Assembly: GCF_900323885.1 (NCBI RefSeq)
Contig: NZ_OOHJ01000027.1
Coordinates: forward strand, 1 to 64,000
Reading direction: 5' to 3'
Length of the DNA: 64,000 bases
Source: [Actinomadura] parvosata subsp. kistnae
Lineage (GTDB): Bacteria; Actinomycetota; Actinomycetes; Streptosporangiales; Streptosporangiaceae
This document shows positions 8,023 through 16,011 of the stretch, in pieces. Under the pieces are notes generated by a model that saw only the letters and a list, made by a program, of their open reading frames with translations, did no database searches and was not told the origin of the DNA. Position numbers and translations under genes: made by a program. The first letter of the stretch is position 1; each line of letters starts with the position of its first letter.

Positions 8023-9354
8023 TCAGGCGGACTTCTTCTTCTTGCCCTTGCCGAGCGCCCGGCCGTTGCCCGTGCCCTCGATCTGGCCGGGGGCCCGGCC
8101 GGTGGCCTCCTCCTTGGTCTTGGTCGGCTTCGGCTCCTTGGTGGGGGTCTTCTTCTTCGCCGTGGGCGACGGGCTGCGCGGCTGCTGCTCGCGCGTCGGG
8201 GGCGGAGTGCTGCTGGTCCTCGCCTCGTGGGACTGCGGCCGGGACTGGGGCGGAGACGGCGGCCCGGAGGGGGACGGGGCGGTGCTCTCCGGCCGGGTGG
8301 TCTTCAGCTCCGGGGTGGGCGACTCGTACACGGTCGTCTTCTCGGTGGTCACCACGGCGGGCACGGGGCTGGGGGTGACCGGCTGCCGCGGGCGCTGCGA
8401 CCACCAGGCCGCGCCGCCGGTGACCAGCCCGACGGCCAGCGCGCCGCCGACGATCGCGGCCAGCGGGAGCAGCCGCCGCCGCGGGCGCCGGTGACCCGCC
8501 GGGACGGTGACGGGGCCGGTCCGCTCGGGCGCGGCGCCGGTCAGGATCGCGGTCAGCCGCCGCTCCGCCTCCTCCAGCGACATGCGCTCGGCCGGGTCCT
8601 TGCGCAGCAGGCCGAGCAGGACGGGGGCGAGCACGCCCGCGCGGGCCAGCGGCCGGGGCTCGGCGTGCATGACGGCGCCCAGCGTGGCCAGGGCGGTGTC
8701 CCGCTGGAAGGGGGAGTGGCCCTCGACGGCCATGTAGAGCGTCACGCCCACCGACCACAGGTCAGAGGCGGGCGTGGCCCGGCCGCCGGCCGCCCGCTCC
8801 GGCGCCATGAACGCGGGGGTGCCGACCAGGATGCCCGTCCTCGTGACCGGCGCCTCGTCCTCCGTGGTGGCGATGCCGAAGTCGGTCAGGACCGCGCGGC
8901 CGTCCTGCGACAGCAGCACGTTGTCGGGCTTGACGTCGCGGTGCAGCACCCCGGCCGCGTGCGCCGCGCGCAGCGCCTCCAGGAGCTGTAACCCGATGCC
9001 CGCCGCCTGCGCGGGCGGCATCGGACCCTCCTCGCGGATCAGCGCGCCCAGCGTGCGCGACTGCACGAGCTGCATGACGATCCAGGGATGACCGCGCTCC
9101 TCCAGGACGTCATAGACGGTGGCCACGCCGGGATGCGCGACCCGGCCCGCCGCCCTGGCCTCGCGGAAGGTCCGTACGGCGAACTCCTCGCGCTCAGGGC
9201 CGCTCATGTTGGGAGGGGGAAGCACCTCCTTGACGGCCACGTCCCGGCCGAGCACCTCGTCGTGGGCATGCCACACCATGCCCATGCCACCCTTTCCGAT
9301 GGTCCTGAGCAGCCGATAACGCCCGCCGACCACCAACCCCACTGAATCGGACAT
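8023..9354 (-). CDS. Ser/Thr protein kinase without an extracytoplasmic sensor
   Basis: A 443-residue Hanks-type kinase. Glycine loop GKGGMG at residues 20-25, ATP-binding Lys42 in VAVKEV, catalytic HRDVKPDN at 138-145 and DFG at 158-160 are all intact. One membrane helix lies at about 295-316. The outside part is only a Pro/Ser/Thr-rich linker ending in a Lys-rich tail (KGKKKKSA), so no folded sensor is seen, unlike the two kinases downstream. The charged tail may contact the cell wall or polyanions, but this is speculation. Its ATG at 9354 has a weak ribosome site, and it is 9 bp from azlD. Confidence 0.92.
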   Translation of the reverse strand: MSDSVGLVVGGRYRLLRTIGKGGMGMVWHAHDEVLGRDVAVKEVLPPPNMSGPEREEFAVRTFREARAAGRVAHPGVATVYDVLEERGHPWIVMQLVQSRTLGALIREEGPMPPAQAAGIGLQLLEALRAAHAAGVLHRDVKPDNVLLSQDGRAVLTDFGIATTEDEAPVTRTGILVGTPAFMAPERAAGGRATPASDLWSVGVTLYMAVEGHSPFQRDTALATLGAVMHAEPRPLARAGVLAPVLLGLLRKDPAERMSLEEAERRLTAILTGAAPERTGPVTVPAGHRRPRRRLLPLAAIVGGALAVGLVTGGAAWWSQRPRQPVTPSPVPAVVTTEKTTVYESPTPELKTTRPESTAPSPSGPPSPPQSRPQSHEARTSSTPPPTREQQPRSPSPTAKKKTPTKEPKPTKTKEEATGRAPGQIEGTGNGRALGKGKKKKSA

Positions 9355-9363
9355 GCACGGCGA

Positions 9364-9675
9364 CTACCCCAGAAGCATCCGGGCAAGCGCGGTGACCACG
9401 GCCGCCGAGGCCAGCACGACGAGGAACGGCGCCCGCAGCAGCAACGCCACCACCGCCGCCCCCAGCCCCGCCGCCCGCGCCGGGTCGAAGCTCAGCCCGC
9501 CCTGGGCCGTGAACGTCTGCACCGCGATCAGCGCCGCCAGCAGCGCCACCGGCACCAGCTCCGCGAACCTGCGCACCCGCGGATGCTCCAGCACCCGCCG
9601 GGGCGCGGCCAGCCCCGCCAGCTTCAACGCGTAGCAGCCCGCGCAGACGGCCGCGATCGCCCACCACAACGCCAT
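9364..9675 (-). CDS. azlD: AzlD branched-chain amino acid transport subunit
   Basis: A small four-helix membrane protein of 103 residues, beginning MALWWAIAAVCAGCYALKLA. AzlD pairs with AzlC to export branched-chain amino acids or their analogues. ATG 9675 has AGGGGGT upstream and matches the usual family length. ATG 9693 overlaps the azlC stop as ATGA and is the alternative, adding six residues. It is the third gene of araC-azlC-azlD. Confidence 0.85.
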   Translation of the reverse strand: MALWWAIAAVCAGCYALKLAGLAAPRRVLEHPRVRRFAELVPVALLAALIAVQTFTAQGGLSFDPARAAGLGAAVVALLLRAPFLVVLASAAVVTALARMLLG

Positions 9676-9689
9676 CGGAGCACCCCCTG

Positions 9690-10352
9690 TCATCGGAACA
9701 GCACCACCAGCACCGCGACGGCCGACAGCAGCACCGGCACGCCGGCCGGCAGGAACGGGGTCGCGCACAGGGCGATCGCCGCCGCCCCCGCCGCCAGCCA
9801 GCGCAGCTCGGCGCTGGCCGCCAGGCGCGGCCACAGGATGGCCAGGAACGCCACCGGGCCCACCACGTCCAGGCCCAGCACGGCCGGGTCGCCCAGGAAC
9901 GAGGTGCCGTACGCGCCGGCCAGCGTGCTCAGGTTCCAGGCGGTGTAGAGGCTGGCGAACGTCGTCACGAAGCCCGTGCGGGCCGACTCCGGGGTGGGCT
10001 GGGCCATCGTGACGGCCGTGGTCTCGTCGATCACGCCGTGGGCGGCCAGCAGGCGGCGCGGGCCGCGTACCCGAAGGAGCTCGGCCATGCGCAGGCCGTA
10101 GAGCGTGTTGCGGCCGCCGAGCAGCAGCGCGCCCAGCGTGGCGGCCACCAGGTCGCCGCCGGCGGCGACCGCGCCGGTCAGCGCGAACTGCGAGGCGCCC
10201 GTGAACGCCAGCAGGCTCAGCACGCACGCCTGCGGCACGGACAGGCCCGCGGTGACCGCCGCGGCGCCGAAGGCGATCCCGGACAGGCCCACGGCCAGCC
10301 CCACGCCGAGACCGTCCCGCACGGCGGCGGAACGGGAGGTCGTCTCTTCCAT
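9690..10352 (-). CDS. azlC: AzlC-family ABC-independent amino acid permease
   Basis: A 220-residue membrane protein with the AzlC core (GLSGIAFGAAAVTAGLS near residue 20 and GGDLVAATLGALLLGGRNTLYG around 70-90). With AzlD it forms a branched-chain amino acid exporter in the inner membrane. It lies 108 bp downstream of an AraC regulator in the same direction, a common actinobacterial arrangement that suggests control by that protein. Confidence 0.9.
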   Translation of the reverse strand: MEETTSRSAAVRDGLGVGLAVGLSGIAFGAAAVTAGLSVPQACVLSLLAFTGASQFALTGAVAAGGDLVAATLGALLLGGRNTLYGLRMAELLRVRGPRRLLAAHGVIDETTAVTMAQPTPESARTGFVTTFASLYTAWNLSTLAGAYGTSFLGDPAVLGLDVVGPVAFLAILWPRLAASAELRWLAAGAAAIALCATPFLPAGVPVLLSAVAVLVVLFR

Positions 10353-10387
10353 GCCGCCCGACGCTAGGCGCCGGGCGAATCGCCCGT

Positions 10388-10493
10388 CTTGTACGTTCTT
10401 GCGGCTTGTTGATGGGCGGCGGGCTCGTACACCCCCACGCCCGCTGATGGGCGGTGGCTTCTACGCCCCTGCGGCCCGCTGATACGCGGCGGG
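10388..10493 (-). repeat. about 35-bp tandem repeat across the araC stop codon
   Basis: Three imperfect units at 10388-10423, 10424-10457 and 10458-10493 share the pattern CT(T/C)xTACxCCCxxGCGGCCCGCTGAT. The last contains the stop codon of the AraC gene (10461-10463) and codes for its AAYQRAAGA end. The two others are outside the gene and fill most of the araC-azlC gap. Confidence 0.75.
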
Positions 10494-11276
10494 CGGAACG
10501 CCGACGATGCGCTTGAAGTGGCGGCTCAGGTGGGCCTGGTCGGTGAAGCCCACCTCGGCGGCCACCCGCGCGGGCCGCACGCCGGACCGCAGCAGCCGGC
10601 GCGCCTGTCGCACCCGCAGCGAGGTGAGATACGCGTGCGGCGGCAGCCCCGTGACGGCCTTGAACGCCCGCAGCAGCGCGAACGGCCGCGCCCCCACCGC
10701 CTGCGCCAGCCCCTCCAGCGTCGGCGGGTCCACGAGGCTCTCGTGCAGCACGTCGAGCGCCGCGCGCACCGCCCGCCTGCCCTCCGCCGGCAGCACCGCG
10801 GCGGGCCGCGGCGCGGCGTGACGCGACAGCAGCCGGGCGAACATCGTGCGGCTCAGCGTCGAGGCCGCCAGCGCGTCACCCCGCTCGGCCGCCTCGTGCG
10901 CCCGCCGCAGCAGCGCCGCCACCTGCTCGTCGCGCACCACCTGCTCGGGGAAGTACGGCGTCCCGTACGGCGCCCCCAGCTCCGCCGCGATCCCGGCCAG
11001 CGCGTCGATCGACGGATAGAGCATCCGGTACGCCCACCCGCCCGGCACCCCGGCGTGCCCCGTGTGCACCGCGTCGGGGTTGACCAGCACCAGCTCGCCC
11101 GCCGCCGCCCGGTGCAGCGTGCCGCGGTAGTCGAACTCCTCCACCCCCGAGACGATCAGCCCGATCGCGTAGCCGTCGTGCACGTGCCGGGAGAAGCGGT
11201 GCGTCACGTAGCGGGCCTTGAGCAGGTCGGTGCCCGGCACCGCCGGGTGCCGCCAGAACCGGGCCTGCTCCTTCAC
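10461..11276 (-). CDS. AraC-family transcriptional regulator (AzlCD-associated)
   Basis: A 271-residue regulator with an N-terminal cupin-like arm (HVHDGYAIGLIVSGVEEFDYRG) and a C-terminal double helix-turn-helix (LRVRQARRLLRSG and VGFTDQAHLSRHFKR). GTG 11276 overlaps the stop of the kinase upstream as GTGA, so it may be co-translated with it. The downstream azlC-azlD pair is the likely target. Tandem repeats begin inside its last codons and continue after the stop. Confidence 0.88.
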   Translation of the reverse strand: MKEQARFWRHPAVPGTDLLKARYVTHRFSRHVHDGYAIGLIVSGVEEFDYRGTLHRAAAGELVLVNPDAVHTGHAGVPGGWAYRMLYPSIDALAGIAAELGAPYGTPYFPEQVVRDEQVAALLRRAHEAAERGDALAASTLSRTMFARLLSRHAAPRPAAVLPAEGRRAVRAALDVLHESLVDPPTLEGLAQAVGARPFALLRAFKAVTGLPPHAYLTSLRVRQARRLLRSGVRPARVAAEVGFTDQAHLSRHFKRIVGVPPAAYQRAAGA

Positions 11277-12928
11277 AGGGGCCTGAACGTCTTGACGAAC
11301 GTCTCGAAGTAGTGCCGGTCGGCGTCCCAGCGGGAGTCGGTGGTCTCCCAGTACAGCGCGTACGGGCGGCCGTCGTCGGTGTGGAAGCCGCGGTTGATCA
11401 CGTGGATCGTCTGCCCGTCGCGGACCCGGGTGAACTCCCAGTCGGCCGCCTTCAGCCCCAGGTAGCCGGTGGGGGTGATGCCGACGCGTTCGTACTGCTG
11501 GAACTCGCCCTTGGCGCGGATCTCCTTCTCCAGGCCGAGCCAGTGCCGCACCGGGTCGTCCCACGGGATGTCGGGGACGGTCCACTCGACGATCATCATG
11601 CCGGGGCTGCCGGGGCCCTTGATGCTGATGCTGTCCCGGGTGGGGTTCTTCTCCGCGCGCCACCGCTCGGGCATCGCGATCCGGAAGCGGCCGGCCGCGT
11701 TCCGGTACGAGCGCCAGCCGTCGGGCACCGTCGCCGCCGTCCGGGTGGGCTCGGGGGTGGCGGTGGCCAGTGCTTCGGTGGGTGCTTCGGTGGGGCTGGG
11801 GGCCGTCCGGGTAGGGCTGGGGGTCGGGCTCACATTCGAGGCCGTGGCGTTCCATTTGTCGGACAGCAGGACGCCGCCCGTGCCCAGCGCCGCGACGGTC
11901 ACCAGCGCGGCGGGCAGGCCGATCCAGAGCGCCTTGCGCCGCCCGCGCCGCTGCTCGGGCATGGTGTGCGACGGGCCGGAAACAGGCCCGCCCGGGTGCG
12001 GGCCGCTGCCGGTCGTCCCCCAGTGGCTCCCGCCCGCTGGGTCGGTGGTGCCGCGCCGGCCGGGGCCGGTGGCCGCCTGCCAGTGCGACGGCGGGGCGTC
12101 GGGAGGCGCGGGGGCGAACGGGCCGGGCGGCGCGGACGCGGCCTCGTACAGGAGTCTGGCGGCCTGCTCGGCGGACAGCCGGGCGGCGGGGTCGCGCCGC
12201 AGCAGCCCCATGATGACCGGCTCCAGCGCGCCGGCCCGCACCGGCGGCTCCGGCTCGTCGCGCAGCACCGCCGCCACCGTCGCGGCCCACGAGTCGCGCT
12301 TGAACGGCGGCCGGCCCTCGACCGCCGTGTACAGGGTGGCGCCCAGCGCCCACAGGTCCGACTCGGGGCGGGCGGGATCGCCGTTCAGCCGCTCGGGCGG
12401 CATGTACGCGGGCGTGCCCACCAGCCCGCCCGTGGCCGTCAGCCCCGCCTCGGTCTCCATGGAGGCGATGCCGAAGTCGGTGAGGACGACGCGGCCGTCG
12501 TCGGCCAGCAGCACGTTCTCGGGCTTGACGTCACGGTGCAGCACGCCGGTGGCGTGCGCGGCCCGCAGCGCGTCGAGGACCCGGCCGCCGATCACCGCGG
12601 CCTGCCCGGGCCGCAGCGGCCCGCTCTCGCCGATCACCTGCGCCAGCGAGCGCGAGCGGACGAGCTGCATCACGATCCAGGGCCGGCCGTCCTCCTCGAC
12701 GACGTCGTGGATGACGACGACCGACGGGTGGTCGAGCCGCCCGGCGGCCCTGGCCTCCCTGATGGTGCGGCGGTTGAGCTCGGCCCGCTTGGCGTCGCCG
12801 ACGCCGGTGTAGCGGACCTCCTTGATCGCCACCGTACGGTCGAGCAGCTCGTCGTAGGCCCGCCACACGACGCCCATGCCGCCTTCGCCGAGCGGCTCGA
12901 TGAGGCGGTAGCGATTGCTGACGTGCAC
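11273..12928 (-). CDS. Ser/Thr protein kinase with PsbP/Mog1-like outer domain
   Basis: A 551-residue membrane kinase. GEGGMG at 14-19, Lys36, HRDVKPEN at 131-138 and DFG at 151-153 are intact. After a Pro/Gly-rich juxtamembrane part there is one helix at about 333-355, a Thr/Pro linker and an outer domain from about 403 to the end (starts GWRSYRNAAGRFRIAMP). That domain resembles the PsbP/Mog1-type alpha-beta fold and is clearly related to the end of the neighbouring kinase. The ligand is unknown. GTG 12928 is the only good start. It lies 14 bp after the next kinase gene, and its stop overlaps the araC start. The pair looks like a tandem duplication. Confidence 0.9.
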   Translation of the reverse strand: MHVSNRYRLIEPLGEGGMGVVWRAYDELLDRTVAIKEVRYTGVGDAKRAELNRRTIREARAAGRLDHPSVVVIHDVVEEDGRPWIVMQLVRSRSLAQVIGESGPLRPGQAAVIGGRVLDALRAAHATGVLHRDVKPENVLLADDGRVVLTDFGIASMETEAGLTATGGLVGTPAYMPPERLNGDPARPESDLWALGATLYTAVEGRPPFKRDSWAATVAAVLRDEPEPPVRAGALEPVIMGLLRRDPAARLSAEQAARLLYEAASAPPGPFAPAPPDAPPSHWQAATGPGRRGTTDPAGGSHWGTTGSGPHPGGPVSGPSHTMPEQRRGRRKALWIGLPAALVTVAALGTGGVLLSDKWNATASNVSPTPSPTRTAPSPTEAPTEALATATPEPTRTAATVPDGWRSYRNAAGRFRIAMPERWRAEKNPTRDSISIKGPGSPGMMIVEWTVPDIPWDDPVRHWLGLEKEIRAKGEFQQYERVGITPTGYLGLKAADWEFTRVRDGQTIHVINRGFHTDDGRPYALYWETTDSRWDADRHYFETFVKTFRPL

Positions 12929-12942
12929 GCAGCGCAGCCTAC

Positions 12943-14856
12943 CTACTTGGGCGGCACGAAAGTGGCACAGAAGCCCTCGAAGAAGTCGTAGTCCTTCTTC
13001 CAGTGGCTGCTGAGCGTGTGCCAGTAGATGGCGTACGCCTTCCCGTCCTCGGCGATGAACCCCCGGTAGCGGATGCGGCTCTTGCCGGTGTTGGTGGGCC
13101 AGTAGAAGTCCCAGTCGGCGGCGGCCTTGCGGTAGTCGACCTTCTTGATGTCGATCTTGTCGTAGCCGCCGTAGCGGTCCTTCATCCGGGGTTCGAGCTT
13201 CTTCCAGCCCTTCAGCGGGTCCTTGCCCAGCTTGGGCATCTCCTCGACGCGTACGTGCGCGTTGGGCGCGCCGCCCGGGCCCTTGAACTCCACGCTCCTG
13301 CCGGTGCGGGTCCACTCGTCCCAGCCCTTGGGCAGGCCGATCTTGAACCCGAGCTTCTTGTCCGTGTAGTACTTCCAGCCGGACGGCAGCGGGTCCTTCG
13401 TCTCCTCGGGCGTCGAGGTGGGGGAGGAGCTCGGGGAGGCCGGCTCGGAGGGGGAGGCCGAGGGCGGGGTCGTCGAAGGCGGGGCCGTCGTGGGCGGGGT
13501 CGACGGCGACGTGGAGGCGGCGGGCGGCGTCTGCGCCGGGCCGGTGGTCACGGTCGCCGCCCGCGCGCCGGCGCGCTGCGCGGTCTGGTCGTCGGGCGCG
13601 GAGTTGAGGCCGAGGTAGCCGCCGACGGCCGCCACCAGCAGGACCGCCACGGCCGCCGCGATGACGATCGTGGGGCGGCTCTGCTGCTCCGGCTTGGCCG
13701 CGTCCATGGTGGACTCGGCCGTCGGCCGGGGCGGCTCGACGGTCGGCGTCTGCGGGATGCGCGCGCCCGTCTCCGGCATCTCCTCCTGCTCGGCGGCGCC
13801 GGGGAGGGCGGCGGCGGCGCGCAGGTTGGGGTCGGTGGGGGTGTCGTCCTCGACGGGCTCGTACGGCCGCCTCGCCTTGGCGGGGCGGGTCCGCTTCGGC
13901 TGGGCGGGCGGCGCGGCGGGCCGCTGGGGCGCGGCCGGCACGTGCAGCTCCTGGACGGGAGGCCGCGCGGCGGGGAACTGGGCGGTGGGCGCCGGGGCCG
14001 GGGCGGGGGCCGAGGCGGCCAGTTCGGCGGCCGTCATGTCGGCCAGGGCCCGGCGCAGCATGCGCTGCGTCTCCTCGTACGTCAGCCGCTGCACCGGCTC
14101 CTTCACCAGCAGCCCGTTGATCACGTCGGTGAGCGGGCCCGCGTGGGTGGCCGGGTCGGGCTCGTCGGTGAGGACGGCGTGCATGGTGGCCAGCGCCATG
14201 CCGCGCTCGTGCGGGGAGCGGCCCTCCACCGCCGTGTAGAGCGTGGCGCCCAGCGACCACAGGTCGGACTCGCGCCGCGCGGGCAGCCCCTTGAGCCGCT
14301 CGGGCGCGATGAACGCGGGCGTGCCCGCCAGGCCCGTCACGGTGAGCTGCGTCTCGGTCTCCAGCGTGGCGATGCCGAAGTCGGTGAGCACGACGCGGCC
14401 GTCGTCGGCCAGGAGCACGTTCTCGGGCTTGACGTCGCGGTGCAGCACGCCGGCCTCGTGGGCGCGGTGCAGCGCGTCGAGCACGGCCAGGCCGATCTCG
14501 GCCACCCGCTTGGGCGGCAGCGGCCCGTCCTGCTTGATCACCGCGCCGAGCGAGCGCGACGGGACGAGCTGCATGACGATCCAGGGACGCTCGTCCTCCT
14601 CGATCACGTCGTGCACGACGATCACGTTGGGATGCTCGAACCTCGCCGCCGCCCTCGCCTCGCGCATCGTGCGCCGGTTCAGCAGCTGCACCTCTTCGCC
14701 CAGGGCGGCGGCGTACCTGACCTCCTTGACCGCGACCGTGCGGTCAAGGAGCTCGTCGTAGGCGCGCCACACGATGCCCATTCCGCCCCTGCCGATGGGT
14801 TCCTGCAGCTGGTAGCGGCCGGCGATGCGGCGTCCGTCCTGCTTGCGATCCGACAT
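12943..14856 (-). CDS. Ser/Thr protein kinase with PsbP/Mog1-like outer domain
   Basis: A 637-residue paralogue of the preceding kinase. GRGGMG at 22-27, Lys44, HRDVKPEN at 139-146 and DFG at 159-161 are all present. A long Pro/Ala-rich cytoplasmic spacer (about 275-390), one helix (about 396-417), a Ser/Thr/Pro linker and an outer domain (about 492-637, starting GWKYYTDKKLGFKIGLPKGW) follow. The shared outer domain suggests both kinases sense a related envelope signal. ATG 14856 was chosen because the kinase domain starts soon after and GAGG lies upstream. ATG 14898 would add 14 unlikely residues. Confidence 0.9.
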   Translation of the reverse strand: MSDRKQDGRRIAGRYQLQEPIGRGGMGIVWRAYDELLDRTVAVKEVRYAAALGEEVQLLNRRTMREARAAARFEHPNVIVVHDVIEEDERPWIVMQLVPSRSLGAVIKQDGPLPPKRVAEIGLAVLDALHRAHEAGVLHRDVKPENVLLADDGRVVLTDFGIATLETETQLTVTGLAGTPAFIAPERLKGLPARRESDLWSLGATLYTAVEGRSPHERGMALATMHAVLTDEPDPATHAGPLTDVINGLLVKEPVQRLTYEETQRMLRRALADMTAAELAASAPAPAPAPTAQFPAARPPVQELHVPAAPQRPAAPPAQPKRTRPAKARRPYEPVEDDTPTDPNLRAAAALPGAAEQEEMPETGARIPQTPTVEPPRPTAESTMDAAKPEQQSRPTIVIAAAVAVLLVAAVGGYLGLNSAPDDQTAQRAGARAATVTTGPAQTPPAASTSPSTPPTTAPPSTTPPSASPSEPASPSSSPTSTPEETKDPLPSGWKYYTDKKLGFKIGLPKGWDEWTRTGRSVEFKGPGGAPNAHVRVEEMPKLGKDPLKGWKKLEPRMKDRYGGYDKIDIKKVDYRKAAADWDFYWPTNTGKSRIRYRGFIAEDGKAYAIYWHTLSSHWKKDYDFFEGFCATFVPPK

Positions 14857-14977
14857 CAACGGCCTCAAACCCTCCTCTAGGCCAAGAAATACTCTCACGG
14901 GCAGGGATCAACGGCGACTCGCCAGAAGGACAGTCCGCCATGTGAGAAGTGCCGCCCAGCAGGTGGAGGCGGGGGTG

Positions 14978-14983
14978 TAGGGT
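14978..14983 (+). promoter_or_regulatory. candidate -10 box of the leader transcript
   Basis: TAGGGT fits the TAnnnT -10 consensus and ends 6 nt before the leader-peptide ATG, the spacing expected for a leaderless mRNA. No clear -35 element is visible. Confidence 0.45.
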
Positions 14984-14989
14984 TCGGAT

Positions 14990-15049
14990 ATGACTTGTCG
15001 TCGCTACGCGTTTACCGAGCCGGCTCCGGGAGAGCCGGTCGTCAGCTAG
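14990..15049 (+). CDS. Phe/Tyr leader peptide of a transcription attenuator
   Basis: A 19-residue open frame, MTCRRYAFTEPAPGEPVVS, ends in TAG. It carries adjacent Tyr (TAC) and Phe (TTT, a codon rarely used by the genes in this window). It is followed by an internal hairpin (CCGGCTC 15020-15026 with GAGCCGG 15032-15038), an alternative hairpin (GGTCG 15037-15041 with CGACC 15050-15054) and then a strong terminator. The next gene is chorismate mutase-like, the branch point to Phe and Tyr. This is the classical layout of ribosome-mediated attenuation. No ribosome site is present and a -10 box sits 6 nt upstream, so translation is probably leaderless. Confidence 0.72.
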   Translation: MTCRRYAFTEPAPGEPVVS

Positions 15050-15070
15050 CGACCACCTGGAGTCGGCACG

Positions 15071-15099
15071 AGGCAGAGACACCCCGTCTCTGCCTTTTT
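15071..15099 (+). terminator. attenuator terminator before the chorismate mutase gene
   Basis: AGGCAGAGAC (15071-15080), a 5-nt loop and GTCTCTGCCT (15086-15095) form a perfect stem followed directly by a T-run. This is the best rho-independent terminator in the window. It lies between a Phe/Tyr leader peptide and a shikimate-branch gene, which supports a regulatory role. Confidence 0.88.
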
Positions 15100-15142
15100 G
15101 GTTTTCCGCCGGCTCCAGGGGCCGGCCGAATGAGGAGTCGGG

Positions 15143-16011
15143 ATGTCATCGACCTTGCAACGGCACGCGGTCGCCGTGGGCGGCCTCCTCGTGGGCGCCG
15201 GGCCCGCCGTGGTGATCAGCGACAGGGTGAGCCTGCGCACGGGCCCGCGCGCGGCGCTGCGCGCGGGCGTGACGCTGGCGGAGCCGGCCACGGCCGCCGA
15301 CCTGCCGGAGATCGCCGAGCACGCGGCGGCCGTGGTGGTGGGGCGTCGTGGACGCGCGACATCCCCCTCGTGCGCGCGGCGGCGGGGCTGGGGCTGCCGG
15401 TCGTGGTGGAGCGGCGGGCCGCCGCCTCCATGGAGGAGTGGCTGCAGCTGGCGGCCTACTGCGCGGGCGAGGGCGACGGGAGGGTGATCCTCTGCGAGGG
15501 GGGCCGCCGCCCCGACCTGGCGCTCGTACGGGCCGCGCGGGCGGCGTCGGGGCACCCGGCGCTGGTGGACGTCTCCGCCGACCTCGGCCTGTCGGCCGCC
15601 GCCGTCGCGGCCGGCGCCGACGGCCTGATCATCGGCACGGACGCGGAGGGCTCCGCCCGCGGCCCGGCCGCCTCCGAGGCGGAGCGGCGGGTGGCCGAGG
15701 AGGCCGTGACCGTCGTCGGCGCGCTGCTGCGCGACGAGCGGCCCGGCACGCTGGCCGAGTGCCGGCAGGCCATCGACCGGGTCGACGCCGCCCTGGCCAC
15801 GCTGCTGGAGCGGCGCGCCGAGCTGGCCGGCGTCGTGCAGCGGCTCAAGCCCGTCGGCGGGTTCGCCGGGCGCGACCTGGGGCGCGAGCGCGACGTCGTG
15901 GCCAGGATGGCCGTGCGGGCGCCCGCGCTGGGCGAGTCGCGCCTGTCGGCCATCATGAACGCCGTCATCGAGGCGGGGCTGCACCTGGCCGAGGAGCGTT
16001 CGGATCGGTGA
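15143..16011 (+). pseudogene. degenerate DAHP-synthase-like domain fused to AroQ chorismate mutase (frameshifted)
   Basis: The first part (15143 to about 15340) and the second part (about 15343 to 16011) are in different frames. Adding one G in the run 15340-15343 gives a continuous 289-residue protein. The N-terminal two thirds align by eye to class I DAHP synthase (VVV-GASWTRDIPL, MEEWLQLAAYC, VILCEGG, LVDVSADLG, AGADGLIIG). However, the middle section with the phosphoenolpyruvate site is missing, and key KRG, CERG and VDPSH motifs are ERR, CEGG and VDVSA. The last 85 or so residues are an AroQ chorismate mutase with its charged residues kept (CRQAID, ERRAEL, QRLK, RERD). ATG 15143 has GAGGAG upstream. 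Expression is probably controlled by the Phe/Tyr leader. Confidence 0.75.

Noticed and set aside
15143..15700. A functional DAHP synthase
   Set aside because: The central catalytic segment is missing and the KRG, CERG and VDPSH motifs are changed, so synthase activity is unlikely.
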